From UBA6489 sp942490775 (lineage in GTDB: Bacteria; Patescibacteriota; Gracilibacteria; BD1-5; UBA6164), in contig CALNYL010000001.1 in NCBI GenBank assembly GCA_942490775.1, positions 1 through 64,000 on the forward strand: DNA of 64,000 bases, in the 5' to 3' direction. The notes beneath the pieces were generated by a model, which saw nothing but the letters and a program-made list of their open reading frames with translations, was not told the origin of the DNA and made no database searches. Both the position numbers and the translations under genes were made by a program. Shown piece by piece: positions 1 through 9,212 of this stretch; position 1 is the first letter of the stretch; each line of letters starts with the position of its first letter.

Positions 1-274
1 ATTGAAAAAGCGTTCAGTTACGTATTACTATTTATATTTTGATAATATAGAAGAAGAAATTACCAGTTTATTCCAAAAAAATAATGAAACATTTATTTGT
101 GTAATTATTACTTCAGGTGGAATGAAAGAATTTGTAATTTATAGCTCTACTGATCAGGAAATTGACGAAAAAATTAAATCACTAAAATCAAAATTTTCTA
201 AATATGTTTTTCAAAATTATGTCGAAAAAGATAAAAATTGGGAAATATATAGAGAATTTAGCAAAAGCAAATAA
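1..274 (+). CDS. DUF695-like protein, C-terminal part
   Basis: The frame is open from the left edge, so the true start probably lies outside the window. The TTG at position 2 is not preceded by a visible ribosome site. About 90 residues remain, alternating beta-like and charged segments, and ending in a W-E-I-Y-R-E-F tail after a lysine-rich stretch. That pattern (a short soluble domain ending in a tryptophan and tyrosine close to the C-terminus) resembles the DUF695 family, which has no known function. No UGA codon is present, so this gene does not test the genetic code. It ends at TAA, followed by an AT-rich gap. Confidence 0.5.
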   Translation, partial: LKKRSVTYYYLYFDNIEEEITSLFQKNNETFICVIITSGGMKEFVIYSSTDQEIDEKIKSLKSKFSKYVFQNYVEKDKNWEIYREFSKSK

Positions 275-692
275 GAATTAATTATTTGGTTTTATTATAA
301 GTTTTTGAAATAATGTTTTAATTTAAAGAATGAAACTTTACAAAAAAACTGAATCTGTTAACCTATAACTAGGTTAAAATCTAATTTTAAAACTATGCAA
401 ACTACATAAAAAGAACAATTCATTTTGTAACTAAAAGACAAAAATTAAAAAAACTAAAAAGGTTTTAGGTATTTTAAAAAATCTTTGATTTAATGAAATA
501 TGAACTTGAAAAGTAATTTAAGTATTAATCATGATAACCTTTTATATAAATAGTTATGAAATCTTATAGTACTAGTATAGAGCTTCAGTTATAATCAAGA
601 AATGCTCACTTTTTATAAAGAAATGGTAAAATTAAGTAAAAAATATCGTATAGCTTTAAATATAGAAACACTTTAAAATTTAATTTTCTTAT
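275..692. other. Intergenic AT-rich stretch
   Basis: No convincing reading frame on either strand with UGA read as glycine. A short hairpin-forming sequence (TTAACCT, six bases, AGGTTAA) lies near 357-376 and could be a weak terminator of the preceding gene, although no clear T-run follows. Confidence 0.5.
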
Positions 693-1620
693 ATGAATAA
701 AAACTCTAAAGTGGTAGGGAAACATCACTATGATATATTGGATGTTGCCTTTTATGGAAATGTGACGATTTCACCGAGGGAAAATATAATGGTATTGATT
801 CAACAAATTATATCAAAGCTCAAGAGAACAAAGCTCAACGACTTCTAAATAAGGTAAAATGCAAAAAGAATTCATCTTTACTCGATATAGGATGTGGATA
901 ATGAAGAATTGTAGAAGCCTCAAAAAATCGAGAAGCCGATGCACCGAAATCAGCATTATCAAAATATCAACAAATTCGCAACATAAAAAAAGGACTCAAT
1001 GTTAAGGTAATGAATTATTTAGACATACCAAATGAATGGAACAACTCTTTTGATTGTATTATTGCCAATGGTTCTATAGAACACTTTACACAAGTAAAAG
1101 ATGCTACCCATGGCAAACAAGACGAAATACTTAGAAACTTTTTCAAAATATGTCATAGAATAATGAAACCAGACTCTAGACTAGCTACTACAGTAATGCA
1201 CTTTACTGAAAAAACAGACCCTAGTATTATTGCAAAAGGATTAAATCTTTTTCTTCTAAATCAGATGAAGACCATTTTGCAAAAGTTTTACTAGAAAATC
1301 TTGGTGGATGGTATCCATATAAAAATCAGTTAGAAAAATGTGCAAAAGGATTATTTGTTTTAGAAAGCAGAGAAGATGGAACACATGATTATCATTTAAC
1401 TTCAGAATATTGGTTAAAGCAATAAAATTGGCAATAAAAACTAAACCAAAGAGTTTATATTTCTATTATTGGGGAAGTTTTTAAGAAACCCTCGTGCTGC
1501 TTGGGGCATGTTAGACACACATGGCTATTTTCACAATCATGGATTTGGCAATTTAGACCTTAGAAAAATGGAAAAGCACCTAACTACCTTGTATCGTGAT
1601 ATTTGGAAAAGAGTAGATTA
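693..1620 (+). pseudogene. Class I SAM-dependent methyltransferase (CFA-synthase-like), frameshifted
   Basis: Pieces in successive frames align with one methyltransferase. They are an N-terminus with H-H-Y-D-I-L-D, then F-T-E-G-K-Y, the SAM-binding motif I L-D-I-G-C-G near 879-900, an acidic motif around 1010-1060 (I-I-A-N-G-S-I-E-H-F), and a C-terminal part to 1620 with W-G-M-L-D-T-H-G-Y-F. This order resembles cyclopropane-fatty-acid synthase and related small-molecule methyltransferases. At least four frame breaks are seen: near 763, near 897 (a TAA where W-G is expected), near 1275 and near 1482. Decay or base-calling errors could explain them. The substrate cannot be told. A homologue search of the joined frames would settle the family. 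Confidence 0.6.
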
Positions 1621-1646
1621 AAAAATAATTTATAAAAAAAAACTTT

Positions 1647-2321
1647 ATGAAAAATAAGTTGGTTAAGAAAAAAATAAAAGACCTAGTTGCTTCCATTTAC
1701 CCCATACGATCAACTAGAAAAAGAACATATAAAAAAACACTTGTAACTGGATTTCAGATAGCACAAACATCTTTCGCATTGAAAAGAATCCACACCACCA
1801 AAACACCTTGTAAGCTACTCCCTTGTTATTGACCCTACTCAAGAAAAGTACTCCTCTTTGATCCGCCAAAAAAGCAAAACGAATGTTACCCAGTGGCTGA
1901 CATATTGAAATAAACGAAATGCCTTTGACCGCAGCGAAAGAGAACTAAAAGAAGAACTAAATTTATCGCTTGAAATATATTCACCAAACAATGAAAATAC
2001 AGACTTACCCTTTTTTATTACAGTCACTCAAGTTGCTGAAATTAGTGGGCTTCTCACAGATGTTTCTTTGTGGTATTTGTTCAAAAAGAGACTCAACTAA
2101 ACCTTTTATCCCAAATGGTGGTGAATACGATAAAGAATTTGACGGTTTTCACTGGTTAAGTTTTGATGAAATGCTTTTATCTCAATTGAAAAAATTGATC
2201 CACATGCACAGGTGATTAGAAAAATCAGAAAGTTTAAAAAACTATCCTAAGTTGGCAATACAAAAAAGCATACCCTAGTATTATAGCAAAAGATTATAAA
2301 GAACTTAAAAAAATAGATTAA
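1647..2321 (+). pseudogene. Nudix hydrolase (about 200 aa type), frameshifted
   Basis: The recognisable core is L-P-S-G-G-H-I-E followed by A-A-K-R-E-L-K-E-E-L near 1890-1965. This is a Nudix box, the Mg-binding helix of enzymes that hydrolyse nucleoside diphosphates linked to another group. The second glycine of GGH is a TGA codon, so this decayed gene was written in the UGA=Gly code. The N-terminal piece starts at ATG 1647, and the C-terminal piece has F-H-W-L-S-F-D-E-M-L, typical after the Nudix fold. One-base frame changes near 1700, 1850, 1935, 2095 and 2245 break the frame. The last piece may run to the TAA at 2321. The substrate is unknown. Confidence 0.65.
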
Positions 2322-2345
2322 AACTAAAAAGTGTCATTAATTATT

Positions 2346-3207
2346 ATGATTACGGCATACATTGTAAATGCCTTTACAGAAACTCCTGATGGCGGAAACC
2401 CCGCAGGAGTTATTTTAGACTCTGAAAAATTATCTGAAAAAGAAATGATCTCAATTGCAAAACAACTAGGTTTTTCAGAATCAGTCTTTGTCTCAAAATC
2501 AAATAAAGCCGACTATAAACTTAGATTTTTTTCAAAAAGTTAATCTATGCGGACCTCTCTCAACAATTGCCACTTTTCACCTATTGATTAGAAAAGGATT
2601 AATAGAATTTGGAAATCTAGAGAAAAAGTGATTATACAAGAAACTAAAGCAGGAATATTACCTGTCACCTGTAACAAAAACGGTTTAGTTATAATGGAAC
2701 AAAAAGATCAGAATATTGTGAAATTCAAAATGATAGAGATCAAGTAGCCATCTCTTCTTTGAATAAGTAAAGCGAAATTCTTAAGAATGTCCTCTACAAA
2801 TAGTATCAACATGAGCCTCAAAGTTAATTATACCAATATCCTCTTTAAAGAATCTATTTAGTATAAAAACCAAATCTGAATGGAATATCAGATTGTTGCA
2901 AAAAAATAGGGGTAAGAGGTTTCTATCCATACACCTTTGAAACAATTGAAAGTGATTCGAATCTTCATGCAGACAATTTAATCCAATGATTGGAATTGAT
3001 GAAGATTCTCAAACAAGAGTTGCAGCAAGAGCATTAGGAGGATATGTTATGAAGCACAATTTTACAAAAAAATAAATTTATTATTGAACAAGGTTATTGC
3101 ATGAAAAAAACCTTGAAAAATTTATCGATGAAATAAAAGGAGGCAAAGGAATCTTAGTTGGAGGTGAGGCAGTAACAATTGATAAGAAAAAAATAGTAGA
3201 ATTTTAG
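2346..3207 (+). pseudogene. PhzF-family isomerase-like protein, frameshifted
   Basis: The start region (A-Y-I-V-N-A-F-T, then G-G-N-P-A-G-V, then L-G-F-S-E-S-V-F-V) is the hallmark N-terminus of the PhzF family, proteins with a diaminopimelate-epimerase-like fold. Later pieces give L-C-G-P-L-S-T-I-A-T (the second half of the substrate pocket), D-E-D-S-Q-T-R-V-A-A-R-A-L-G-G-Y near 2995-3045 and a C-terminal G-G-E-A-V-T-I-D to the TAG at 3207. The length of about 285 codons fits the family. At least five frame breaks occur between 2540 and 3110. Family members range from phenazine biosynthesis enzymes to proteins of unknown substrate, so no pathway is assigned. Confidence 0.75.
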
Positions 3208-3316
3208 TAAAAGAAGAACCAAAAAAATTGAATATTTAGCATAATTCTATATAATACGAAACTATTACTATGTTCCCAAAATACTAATAAAAATTGTATG
3301 GAAATAAAAAACAACT

Positions 3317-3362
3317 GCAGCCTCTTCCCTTTATATAAGGGGAAGAATTCAAGTTAGGGTTA
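3317..3362 (+). repeat. Dispersed intergenic repeat, family B
   Basis: A 46-bp element beginning GCAGCCTCTTCCCT, with AAGGGGAAGAATTCAAG in the middle and AGGGTTA at the end. Close copies lie at 15861-15907 (same strand) and 12083-12130 (opposite strand), always between genes. The centre can fold (CCCTTT with AAGGGG). It is likely a small non-autonomous repeat or a processed terminator. Confidence 0.75.
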
Positions 3363-3421
3363 TTTCTATACAACATTAAATATTAAAAATAAAATTTAAA
3401 TACCTAATTAATTAAAAGAAT

Positions 3422-3549
3422 ATGACTATTCAAATCGCTTTCATAGTAGCATGAACTATGGTTTTTACTGGTTTTGTAGTTGGTACGGAGGAATCATTAT
3501 GAGCGGATTAGAAAAAGTAGCTAAAGCAATAGAAAACAAAAAGAAATAG
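3422..3549 (+). CDS. Small single-pass membrane protein
   Basis: About 42 residues: M-T-I-Q then a hydrophobic helix (I-A-F-I-V-A-G-T-M-V-F-T-G-F-V-V-G), followed by Y-G-G-I-I-M-S-G-L-E-K and a lysine-rich cytoplasmic tail ending E-N-K-K-K. One missing base near 3483 shifts the frame between the helix and the tail. An internal ATG at 3509 would give only the tail. The first glycine of the helix is TGA. The family is not recognised. It may be a single-pass regulatory or scaffold peptide. Confidence 0.5.
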
Positions 3550-3574
3550 ATTTTTTACTTCAAGTAAATAAACC

Positions 3575-4222
3575 ATGAAAAAATTATAATTAATGCAGAT
3601 GACTTTGGATACAGCGAAGTCTTCAATGCAGAAATAATCAAGTTAGCAAAAAATAAACAAATATCCTCTACATCAGTTATGGTTAACTGGATTGAAAAAA
3701 CTCAAAATAAACAAGTTGAAGAATTAGTAAAAGTATCAAGAATAAATGATATTGATATATGACTTCATCTTGAATTTAAAGATAAAAATCTAAAACCAGA
3801 AATAAAAGCTCAATGTAAAAATTTCTTGAAATTTTTAAATTTAAACCAACTCATATTGATTTACATAAATCAGCATACTTTGAGCTGTCATATCCCTTGA
3901 TAATAGGATTTTGTTTGTCTAAAAATCTTACTTGTGGATCCCATGATACTAGTTCTGAAAATATAATGGCAACTACAAATAAATATATTAATGGAACAAA
4001 TAAAAGCACTGAAGAACTAAAGAAAAAATCTCTAATCTAAAAGATTGAGAAAGTTATAGATTAATTTTTCATCCCTGAAAATATGACTCAAATTGTAAAT
4101 CAAGTCTCAACAAAGCTAGAGAACAAGACACCCAAAAAATAGTTGAAATCAATAAACTTTTGGATGAAAATAATATAAAATTAGTTCAGAGAATAGAACT
4201 TGTTAATGATAAATTGAATTAG
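3575..4222 (+). pseudogene. YdjC/ChbG-like carbohydrate deacetylase, frameshifted
   Basis: The N-terminus reads K-I-I-I-N-A-D-D-F-G-Y-S, the metal-site motif of the YdjC (ChbG/HpnK) deacetylases. It is followed by S-S-T-S-V-M-V-N-W, D-I-G-L-H-L-E-F (TGA as the Gly), T-H-I-D-L-H-K-S and R-L-I-F-H-P-G, all in family order. The family removes N-acetyl groups from chitobiose-like or lipid-linked sugars using Asp and His metal ligands, and these residues are visible. Frame breaks occur in the A-run right after the ATG, near 3835 and near 4040. Apart from these the protein is complete (about 215 residues). A second copy of its C-terminal end follows the Nudix gene at 6833-6916. Confidence 0.8.
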
Positions 4223-4250
4223 AGTAAAATACTTTGTAAACTAAAATATT

Positions 4251-4633
4251 ATGAATAACAAAAATACTTTAATTGATGACCAATATATGTCAGTTTTCAT
4301 CGAAAATGACATACTAACCCTTAGCTGGAAAGAAAACACAAAAAACTTCACAGATACCTCTTTCAAAAAGAAGCATTAGAATTTATTAATGCAGTACAAG
4401 AACAAAACAGTCTAAAAATTATTGTAGATATGAGAAAATTTTCATACAATCTAACTGAGGAACTAATCAGTTGGAGAAATGAAAATATTATTTCTATTTA
4501 TAATAAAATAAAAGTTGAAAAATTTACCTTTATAAGCGATAAACCCACAGTAAATCAAGATAATCCAAATAATACATTCACAACAAAAACTTTTTTATCA
4601 GAACAAGAAGCAAAAGACTGGCTTAATTCTTAG
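4251..4633 (+). CDS. STAS/SpoIIAA-like small protein, one frameshift
   Basis: About 127 residues. The N-terminal part (Q-Y-M-S-V-F-I-E-N-D-I-L-T-L-S-W) starts with a beta hairpin. After a one-base change near 4365 the frame continues with A-L-E-F-I-N-A-V, K-I-I-V-D-M-R-K-F and a C-terminal F-L-S-E-Q-E-A-K-D-W-L. This alternating strand and helix order, with a short I-I-V-D-M-R strand in the centre and a tail of the type E-A-x-x-W-L, fits small STAS-like (SpoIIAA-type) domains. No partner kinase or phosphatase lies beside it. The assignment rests on pattern only. Confidence 0.45.
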
Positions 4634-4678
4634 GAAAATATAAACAAATCTAAATACTTATTAATTTAAACTAATAAT

Positions 4679-5058
4679 ATGGGAAGTTTTATTGAAATTA
4701 ACGATACCTTGCAAATCTCTAAAGAACAAGGTTTTCCAAATGAATTAGACTATAAACAACATAAAATAAAACCATTTCAAACACATGATTTTGAAGATAA
4801 AGTTTTAGAATTTAAAAAGATAAACCAAAAATCAGAATCTACAAATTACCACCAGTCCGTAATTTTCTAGTTCAAAACATTAACTGAAAATGGCTTTATT
4901 GGTGATTAATTCATGTTATTGAAGTTATTCATGATAATGTTAAGTAAACAACCTCTGGAAAATTTAAAATCATCCATATTTATTCTCCCGAAGAAATGAA
5001 ATTTGCTCACAAGTTAATTGATAGAAACAAAGAAACTGATTTTTTAGGTATGATGTAG
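4679..5058 (+). CDS. Conserved hypothetical protein, frameshifted
   Basis: It begins M-G-S-F-I-E-I-N-D-T-L-Q-I-S-K-E-Q-G-F-P, an N-terminus I associate with a small conserved family of unknown function. After frame changes near 4832 and 4945 the reading continues with Y-K-L-P-P-V-R-N-F-L-V, W-L-Y-W-G-L-I-H-V-I-E and T-S-G-K-F-K-I-I-H-I-Y-S-P-E-E-M. The W-G in the second segment uses TGA. The joined product has about 125 residues, is soluble and has no catalytic motif I can name. The family memory is unverified. Confidence 0.5.
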
Positions 5059-5256
5059 TCTAGGTTCTTTTATAATAACAAGAAGCAGAAAATTAGCTAA
5101 ATTTTAGAAAAAATCTAACAATAACCAATAAAAGTAATAGAAAGTAAAAGATTTGATTTAATTTTTTTATAAAAAACTCTTTATCACAATTTAAATTCAC
5201 TTTAAATTAAAATTAAATATAATCATATTAGAAATATTTTTTAAAGAAACAAAAAC

Positions 5257-5706
5257 ATGCAAATAACAAAAGAAATATGATTTGATATGTGACACAGAGT
5301 CCCAAATCATAAAAGCAAATGTTCAAATGTACATGGGCATAGATACACAGCCTACATAACCCTTGAATGAGACATAATAGATGAAGTATGAAGCGATGAA
5401 TGAATGGTTATAGATTTCTGAGACATAAAAACTATTTCCAAGTGATTTATAGATAAAGAATTAGACCACTGATTTATGTACTATGAAAATGACCACATAT
5501 GACAAATAATAGCAGAGCAAAAAAATAGTAAATCCGAGGAAATGAAAACTACAAAAGTATCGTTTATTCCAACAGCCGAAAATATAGCCAAATGGTTATT
5601 TGAAAAACTAGAACCCATGTTTGTAGATAGATACAATACAGATTTAAAACTAAAGCAGATTAAGTTATACGAAACCCCAACATCTTATGTAGTATATAAA
5701 AAATAA
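5257..5706 (+). CDS. queD: 6-carboxy-5,6,7,8-tetrahydropterin synthase / PTPS family
   Basis: An intact frame of 149 residues with UGA as Gly. The pattern is that of the 6-pyruvoyl-tetrahydropterin synthase fold. G-H-R-V near residue 10 supplies a zinc His, K-C-S-N-V-H-G-H-R-Y (about residues 22-31) carries the active-site Cys and two zinc His, L-D-H near residue 68 the third acid-base residue and E-T-P-T-S near residue 140 the conserved pterin-anchoring Glu. QueD turns 7,8-dihydroneopterin triphosphate into 6-carboxytetrahydropterin on the way to queuosine. The stop is 3 bases before the FolE start, and FolE makes its substrate, so the two form an operon. Eukaryotic-type PTPS activity is a less likely alternative. 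Confidence 0.9.
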
Positions 5707-5709
5707 AAT

Positions 5710-6269
5710 ATGATAGAAAAATTAGAAAAAGCATTCTATGAATTTATGAAAGAAATGAAATTAGACCTAAACGATGAAAGTCTAAAAAACACTCCAAAAA
5801 GAGTCGCAAAAATGTTTGTAAATGAAACCTGTAAGTGATTGTATACCCAACCACCCAAAATAACAACTTTCCCAAATGATAAAAAATACCAATGAATGGT
5901 TGTTGTAAAAGATATAAAAATTCAAAGTCTATGCGAACATCATTTTCAACCCTTTATTTGAACCTGTGACATAGCATACTTACCAAAGGATAAAATAGTA
6001 TGACTAAGTAAATTTGCTAGAGTAGCAGATTATTTTGCTAGAAGACCTCAAGTACAAGAAAGATTAACTCAGCAAATATTTGAATTTTGGAAAAAAGAAC
6101 TAGAAACAGATGACATTATAGTAAGAATAAGTGCAGAACACTTTTGTATGAAACTAAGGGAGTAGAAGATCCTTGTGCAAGTACTATAACATGTATAGCA
6201 GAAGGTTCATTTATGAATGACTGAGTTACAAGAGAAGAGTTTTTTCACCATATCAGTCTTAGATCTTAA
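5710..6269 (+). CDS. folE: GTP cyclohydrolase I, one frameshift near the C-terminus
   Basis: It converts GTP to 7,8-dihydroneopterin triphosphate for folate or queuosine. Visible motifs are T-P-K-R-V-A-K-M-F (residues about 34-42), S-L-C-E-H-H-F-Q-P-F (zinc Cys and His), G-L-S-K-F-A-R-V-A-D-Y-F-A-R-R-P-Q-V-Q-E-R-L, and A-E-H-F-C-M-K-L-R (second zinc Cys). In the run of G at about 6157 one base is missing. Restoring it gives R-G-V-E-D-P-C-A-S-T-I-T and a normal C-terminus to the TAA at 6267. The length of about 186 aa is normal for a bacterial type I enzyme. The gene follows queD by 3 bases. The missing G is most simply a homopolymer error. Confidence 0.92.
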
Positions 6270-6399
6270 CTGAAATTCACGATGAATATAAGACTATAAA
6301 TATAATTACTATTATCATTTCATGTCTTCTTATTATACTACAGACTGTAATCTTACTTTATTTTAAATATCCAACTATGGGGTAATTAAAAATCTAACT

Positions 6400-6861
6400 A
6401 TGACCAACAAAAAAACTCAAAAAATCACAGCTTGTGCATTTTTACACAAAGATGGAAAATTGTTTACAGCTCATGGATCAGATACAAAAAAGTTTTTACC
6501 TTGAAAATATGAATTACCATGAGGGCATATTGAGTTTGGTGAAACTGTGGAAGAGTGACTAAAACGAGAATTTATAGAAGAATTTGGTATAAAAGTTGTT
6601 ATTTGAAAGCCTTTTTATGCCTTTACTTACACTAGAGGTGATAATACAGTTCATTCCGTTGAAGTTAACTATTTTGTAACATTAGCTGATGAAAATCAAA
6701 ATATAGAACTTAAACCAGAAGAGCATTCTGAATACTCTTGGATTTCTAGTTCAGAAGTTTCTGACTTTTTTGAAGAAAGTGATGAAGAATATAAAGCGAT
6801 TAAAAGAGGATTTGAGATATTGGAAGGGGAGAGAAGACACAAAGAAAATAATTGAAATTAA
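6400..6861 (+). CDS. Nudix hydrolase (MutT/ADP-ribose pyrophosphatase-like)
   Basis: An intact 153-residue frame in the UGA=Gly code. The Nudix box is canonical: G-G-H-I-E-F-G-E-T-V-E-E-G then L-K-R-E-F-I-E-E-F-G-I at about residues 46-69, with two glycines written TGA. Residues before it (T-A-C-A-F-L-H-K-D-G-K) form the first strand, and H-S-E-Y-S-W-I after it is the usual W-containing segment. The enzyme should cleave a nucleoside-diphosphate compound in the cytoplasm, substrate unknown. The last ten residues (R-R-H-K-E-N-N-G-N) do not look like family sequence. They are read through DNA that in another frame encodes a YdjC C-terminus, so the original 3' end was probably replaced. Confidence 0.85.
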
Positions 6862-6916
6862 TAAACTTTTTGAATCAAATGATATTAAACTAGTTAAAAG
6901 AAAGGATCTTATTTAA
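6833..6916 (+). pseudogene. C-terminal remnant of a second YdjC-like gene
   Basis: In the frame one base later than the Nudix gene the DNA reads E-D-T-K-K-I-I-E-I-N-K-L-F, then K-L-V-K-R-K-D-L-I and TAA. The intact family member at 3575-4222 ends Q-D-T-Q-K-I-V-E-I-N-K-L-L, then K-L-V-Q-R-I-E-L-V. The two tails are clearly homologous but not identical, so this is a diverged paralogue fragment rather than a recent copy. Its upstream part is missing and the Nudix gene ends inside it. Confidence 0.7.
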
Positions 6917-6998
6917 ATAAAATCTATTTGAAAAAATAATTCTATTGAATAAAGAAAATTTTATGGATATAAAAATTAATCTTAAAAAAAAACTATTT

Positions 6999-7878
6999 AT
7001 GAAAAAAATAACTGATACCTCTATTTAGCCGTATTCCTTATCCTTGAATGACTATTTCCCATTTTTTCTTTCTTCGCTTTGAAACAAGTACCTACAATGT
7101 GGCTAGTAGCTTTTTCAATAGCTGTAGCATTAACCTTTTGAATGATAATTCTTTTTAAACAAAAGCTATATAAACAATACCAAAATAAAGAAATTATAAT
7201 ACCTACACTATTATCTTCTTTATTTCTCTGAACAGCAGGTCTTTTATACTTTTTTTGAATAAAATATTCTTCTCCTTCAGTCGCATCTATGCTTTTATTA
7301 CTACAAAGCTTTTCAGCATTTATTATATTTAATATATTTTGAAAAGAAAACTATAATCTAAAACAAGTATTTAGTGCAATATTTTTACTTATCTGATGAG
7401 TTTTAGTTTTATATGAATGAGGAAACTATCTAAATATTTGAGCTTTAATAATGGTGGTTGCCAGTGTTATCTTTACTCTATGAAATTTTTTTCACAAAAA
7501 AAGCTAGTTTAAAATGAGCCAGTCCATTTTTTCTTTTGGTAAATAGAAATATTTTTATGATTGTAATTACTACTTTTTTAGCTTTTACCTTTGTATGAAA
7601 ACCAGACTTAGAACTTATAAAACAAAACTTTTATGGATATTTCTAATTTGATTTCTTGTTTTATTTTTATCAAAAACTTTATGGATAATGGCTTTATCTA
7701 AATTAGTCGAGTATTTACTCTTTTGTAGCTATTTCAAGTTTTCCAATTATTCCTACACTAGTTCTAATTTTTTTCCTACTTTATTTTAAATGATATTTCA
7801 AGTACTCAGCAGTTACTCTGATTTATACCGATTGTTATTGGTTCTGTATTGATTATATCTAAACAAAATAAAACTTAA
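6999..7878 (+). pseudogene. EamA/DMT-family transporter, frameshifted
   Basis: A string of hydrophobic helices in family order, many glycines being TGA. The recognisable parts are an N-terminal helix (A-V-F-L-I-L-E-G-L-F-P-I-F-S), helix 2 (M-W-L-V-A-F-S-I-A-V-A-L), the signature S-V-A-S-M-L-L-L-L-Q-S-F-S-A-F near 7280-7325, then V-L-V-L-Y-E-G-G-N-Y. The second EamA repeat follows and ends I-P-I-V-I-G-S-V-L-I-I-S-K-Q-N-K-T. About 290 residues and ten helices are expected for this family of small-metabolite exporters. Frame breaks occur in the A-run after the ATG (7001-7009), near 7500, near 7640, near 7700 and near 7800. The substrate is unknown. Confidence 0.8.
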
Positions 7879-8009
7879 ATAATATATGATTTTTTTTTTT
7901 ACTTTTTAAATTACATTTGTATAATACAATTCATTAGTAGTCTTGAATATTTGAAAACTCAACGACCATACTAATAATTTAAACTATTTTATTATTAATA
8001 AAAATTTTT
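7879..8009 (+). promoter_or_regulatory. Intergenic region with promoter-like sequence
   Basis: Contains ACATTTGTATAATACAATTC near 7910-7935, a TATAAT box embedded in a TTGTATAATACAA palindrome about 80 bases before the next ATG. No strong -35 box is evident. The rest is T-rich leader. Confidence 0.35.
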
Positions 8010-8760
8010 ATGAAAAAAATATTGAGTTTTATGTTCTTTTTAGTATTTATCTTTTCAGGTGTAAGTTCTGTTAGTGCCTCAGGTTTTGGTGAATATAAAA
8101 GTGAGAAATTATGATTTCAAATTAAATATCCAACATTATATTCTTGAGAGGTTTTAGACTTACAAGTAAAAGAAGAATGAAATAAGGTAACCCTTATTAA
8201 AGATGGAGAATATACAGTGGAAGAGTTTTTGTTTATGATATTAAATGAATATATATAGAAGATTTACTCAAAGATAAAATTTGAGAGAATTGTTGAAAAT
8301 ATTCACTTGAACAATCAAAGTATAGGTATAACTACAACATTATAATAGAGTGAGAATTAAATGAAGCTTTGTGATGTGGGGCATTTATAACAAAATATTC
8401 GCCTATATTAGAAAAAGCAATTATTATTACACCTATACAAGATTGTGTACTTGAATGAGAAGATGGGCATTGTTTGTTAGATGATATAAATTCAGACATT
8501 GAATTTTTAATAAAGATTTAAGTTTTGAACTTAAATCAAAAGTAGAAAAAATATTTGAGACTTTTTCTCAAAAAATAGAGAAAAATTATTCTGAAGATGA
8601 GCAAATAGATGTTTATTATAAGCTTAGTAATATGGCTAAAAAAATCAGAGATGGAAAAAGAAGTGATATGTATCAGTTATTTGATTATTTATGAATCATT
8701 TCTAATAGAAAAGCTTGTGATTTAACATGAGGTCATTGTTGATACCCTGAAAATTGGTAA
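8010..8760 (+). CDS. Secreted protein of unknown function, two frameshifts
   Basis: It starts with a clear signal peptide: M-K-K then a hydrophobic stretch (I-L-S-F-M-F-F-L-V-F-I-F-S-G-V) and a small-residue cleavage region (S-S-V-S-A-S-G). The mature part starts F-G-E-Y-K-S-E-K-L-G-F-Q-I-K-Y-P, a pattern seen in PsbP-like or other small exported domains, but no family can be claimed. Later segments contain several cysteines (N-C-G, G-C-G, D-C-V, H-C-L, H-C-G-Y), perhaps disulphide-bonded outside the cell. Frame changes near 8222 and 8512 interrupt an otherwise complete product of about 250 residues. A strong terminator follows. Confidence 0.6.
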
Positions 8761-9212
8761 ATAAAAAGCCCTATGTTCAAAAAAAAGACTAAAAAATTAT
8801 TTTTTAGTCTTTTTTTAAGATAAGATTTTTCTCTTTGTCTCTCATAAATATACAACACTCAAAAGTAATACAAAAATACAAGCATTATTATAGATAATAT
8901 ATTTTGATACATAAAATAAAAAGTTCAGATTATTAAATTTAGAATAACTACTAGAAAAATTCCCATAGAATTCAATGAAGACAATAAAACATCTATATAA
9001 GACAAATTCAACTCAATCAAACTCTTCATAAAAAACACAAGAAAAACAGAAGCAAAAATACAAGAAAGAATAAGTATATAATTATTTTTCACAAATGTAA
9101 TATTTTCCTCCTGTTCTTTTTTTGTAGATAGAGATTTTATATTTTTCAAAGCTACAGAAAGTACATTTGGGTTCACCTTTGGTACTCTATAGTTTTTTAT
9201 TAAATTTTTCAT
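8685..9212 (-). CDS. Membrane protein, candidate anti-sigma factor
   Basis: It starts 13 bases inside the end of the ECF sigma gene (ATG at 9212 overlaps the sigma TAA at 9200-9202), a translational-coupling arrangement. A basic N-terminus of about 45 residues (K-N-L-I-K-N-Y-R-V-P-K) is followed by three hydrophobic helices at about residues 45-65, 72-98 and 104-118, then a basic tail (E-R-Q-R-E-K). The standard-code stop at 8925 is a TGA, so the frame runs on through the third helix. The next true stop is at 8685, past the terminator, so the real end is probably near 8800 and a base may be missing. Cytoplasmic N-terminal domain plus membrane anchor next to an ECF sigma suggests an anti-sigma factor. 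No zinc motif is seen. Confidence 0.6.
8779..8816. terminator. Bidirectional rho-independent terminator
   Basis: AAAGACTAAAAAA, a short loop and TTTTTTAGTCTTTTTTT form a long AT-rich hairpin with A-runs before and T-runs after, so it can stop both the + gene ending at 8760 and the - gene reading leftwards from 9212. Confidence 0.85.
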
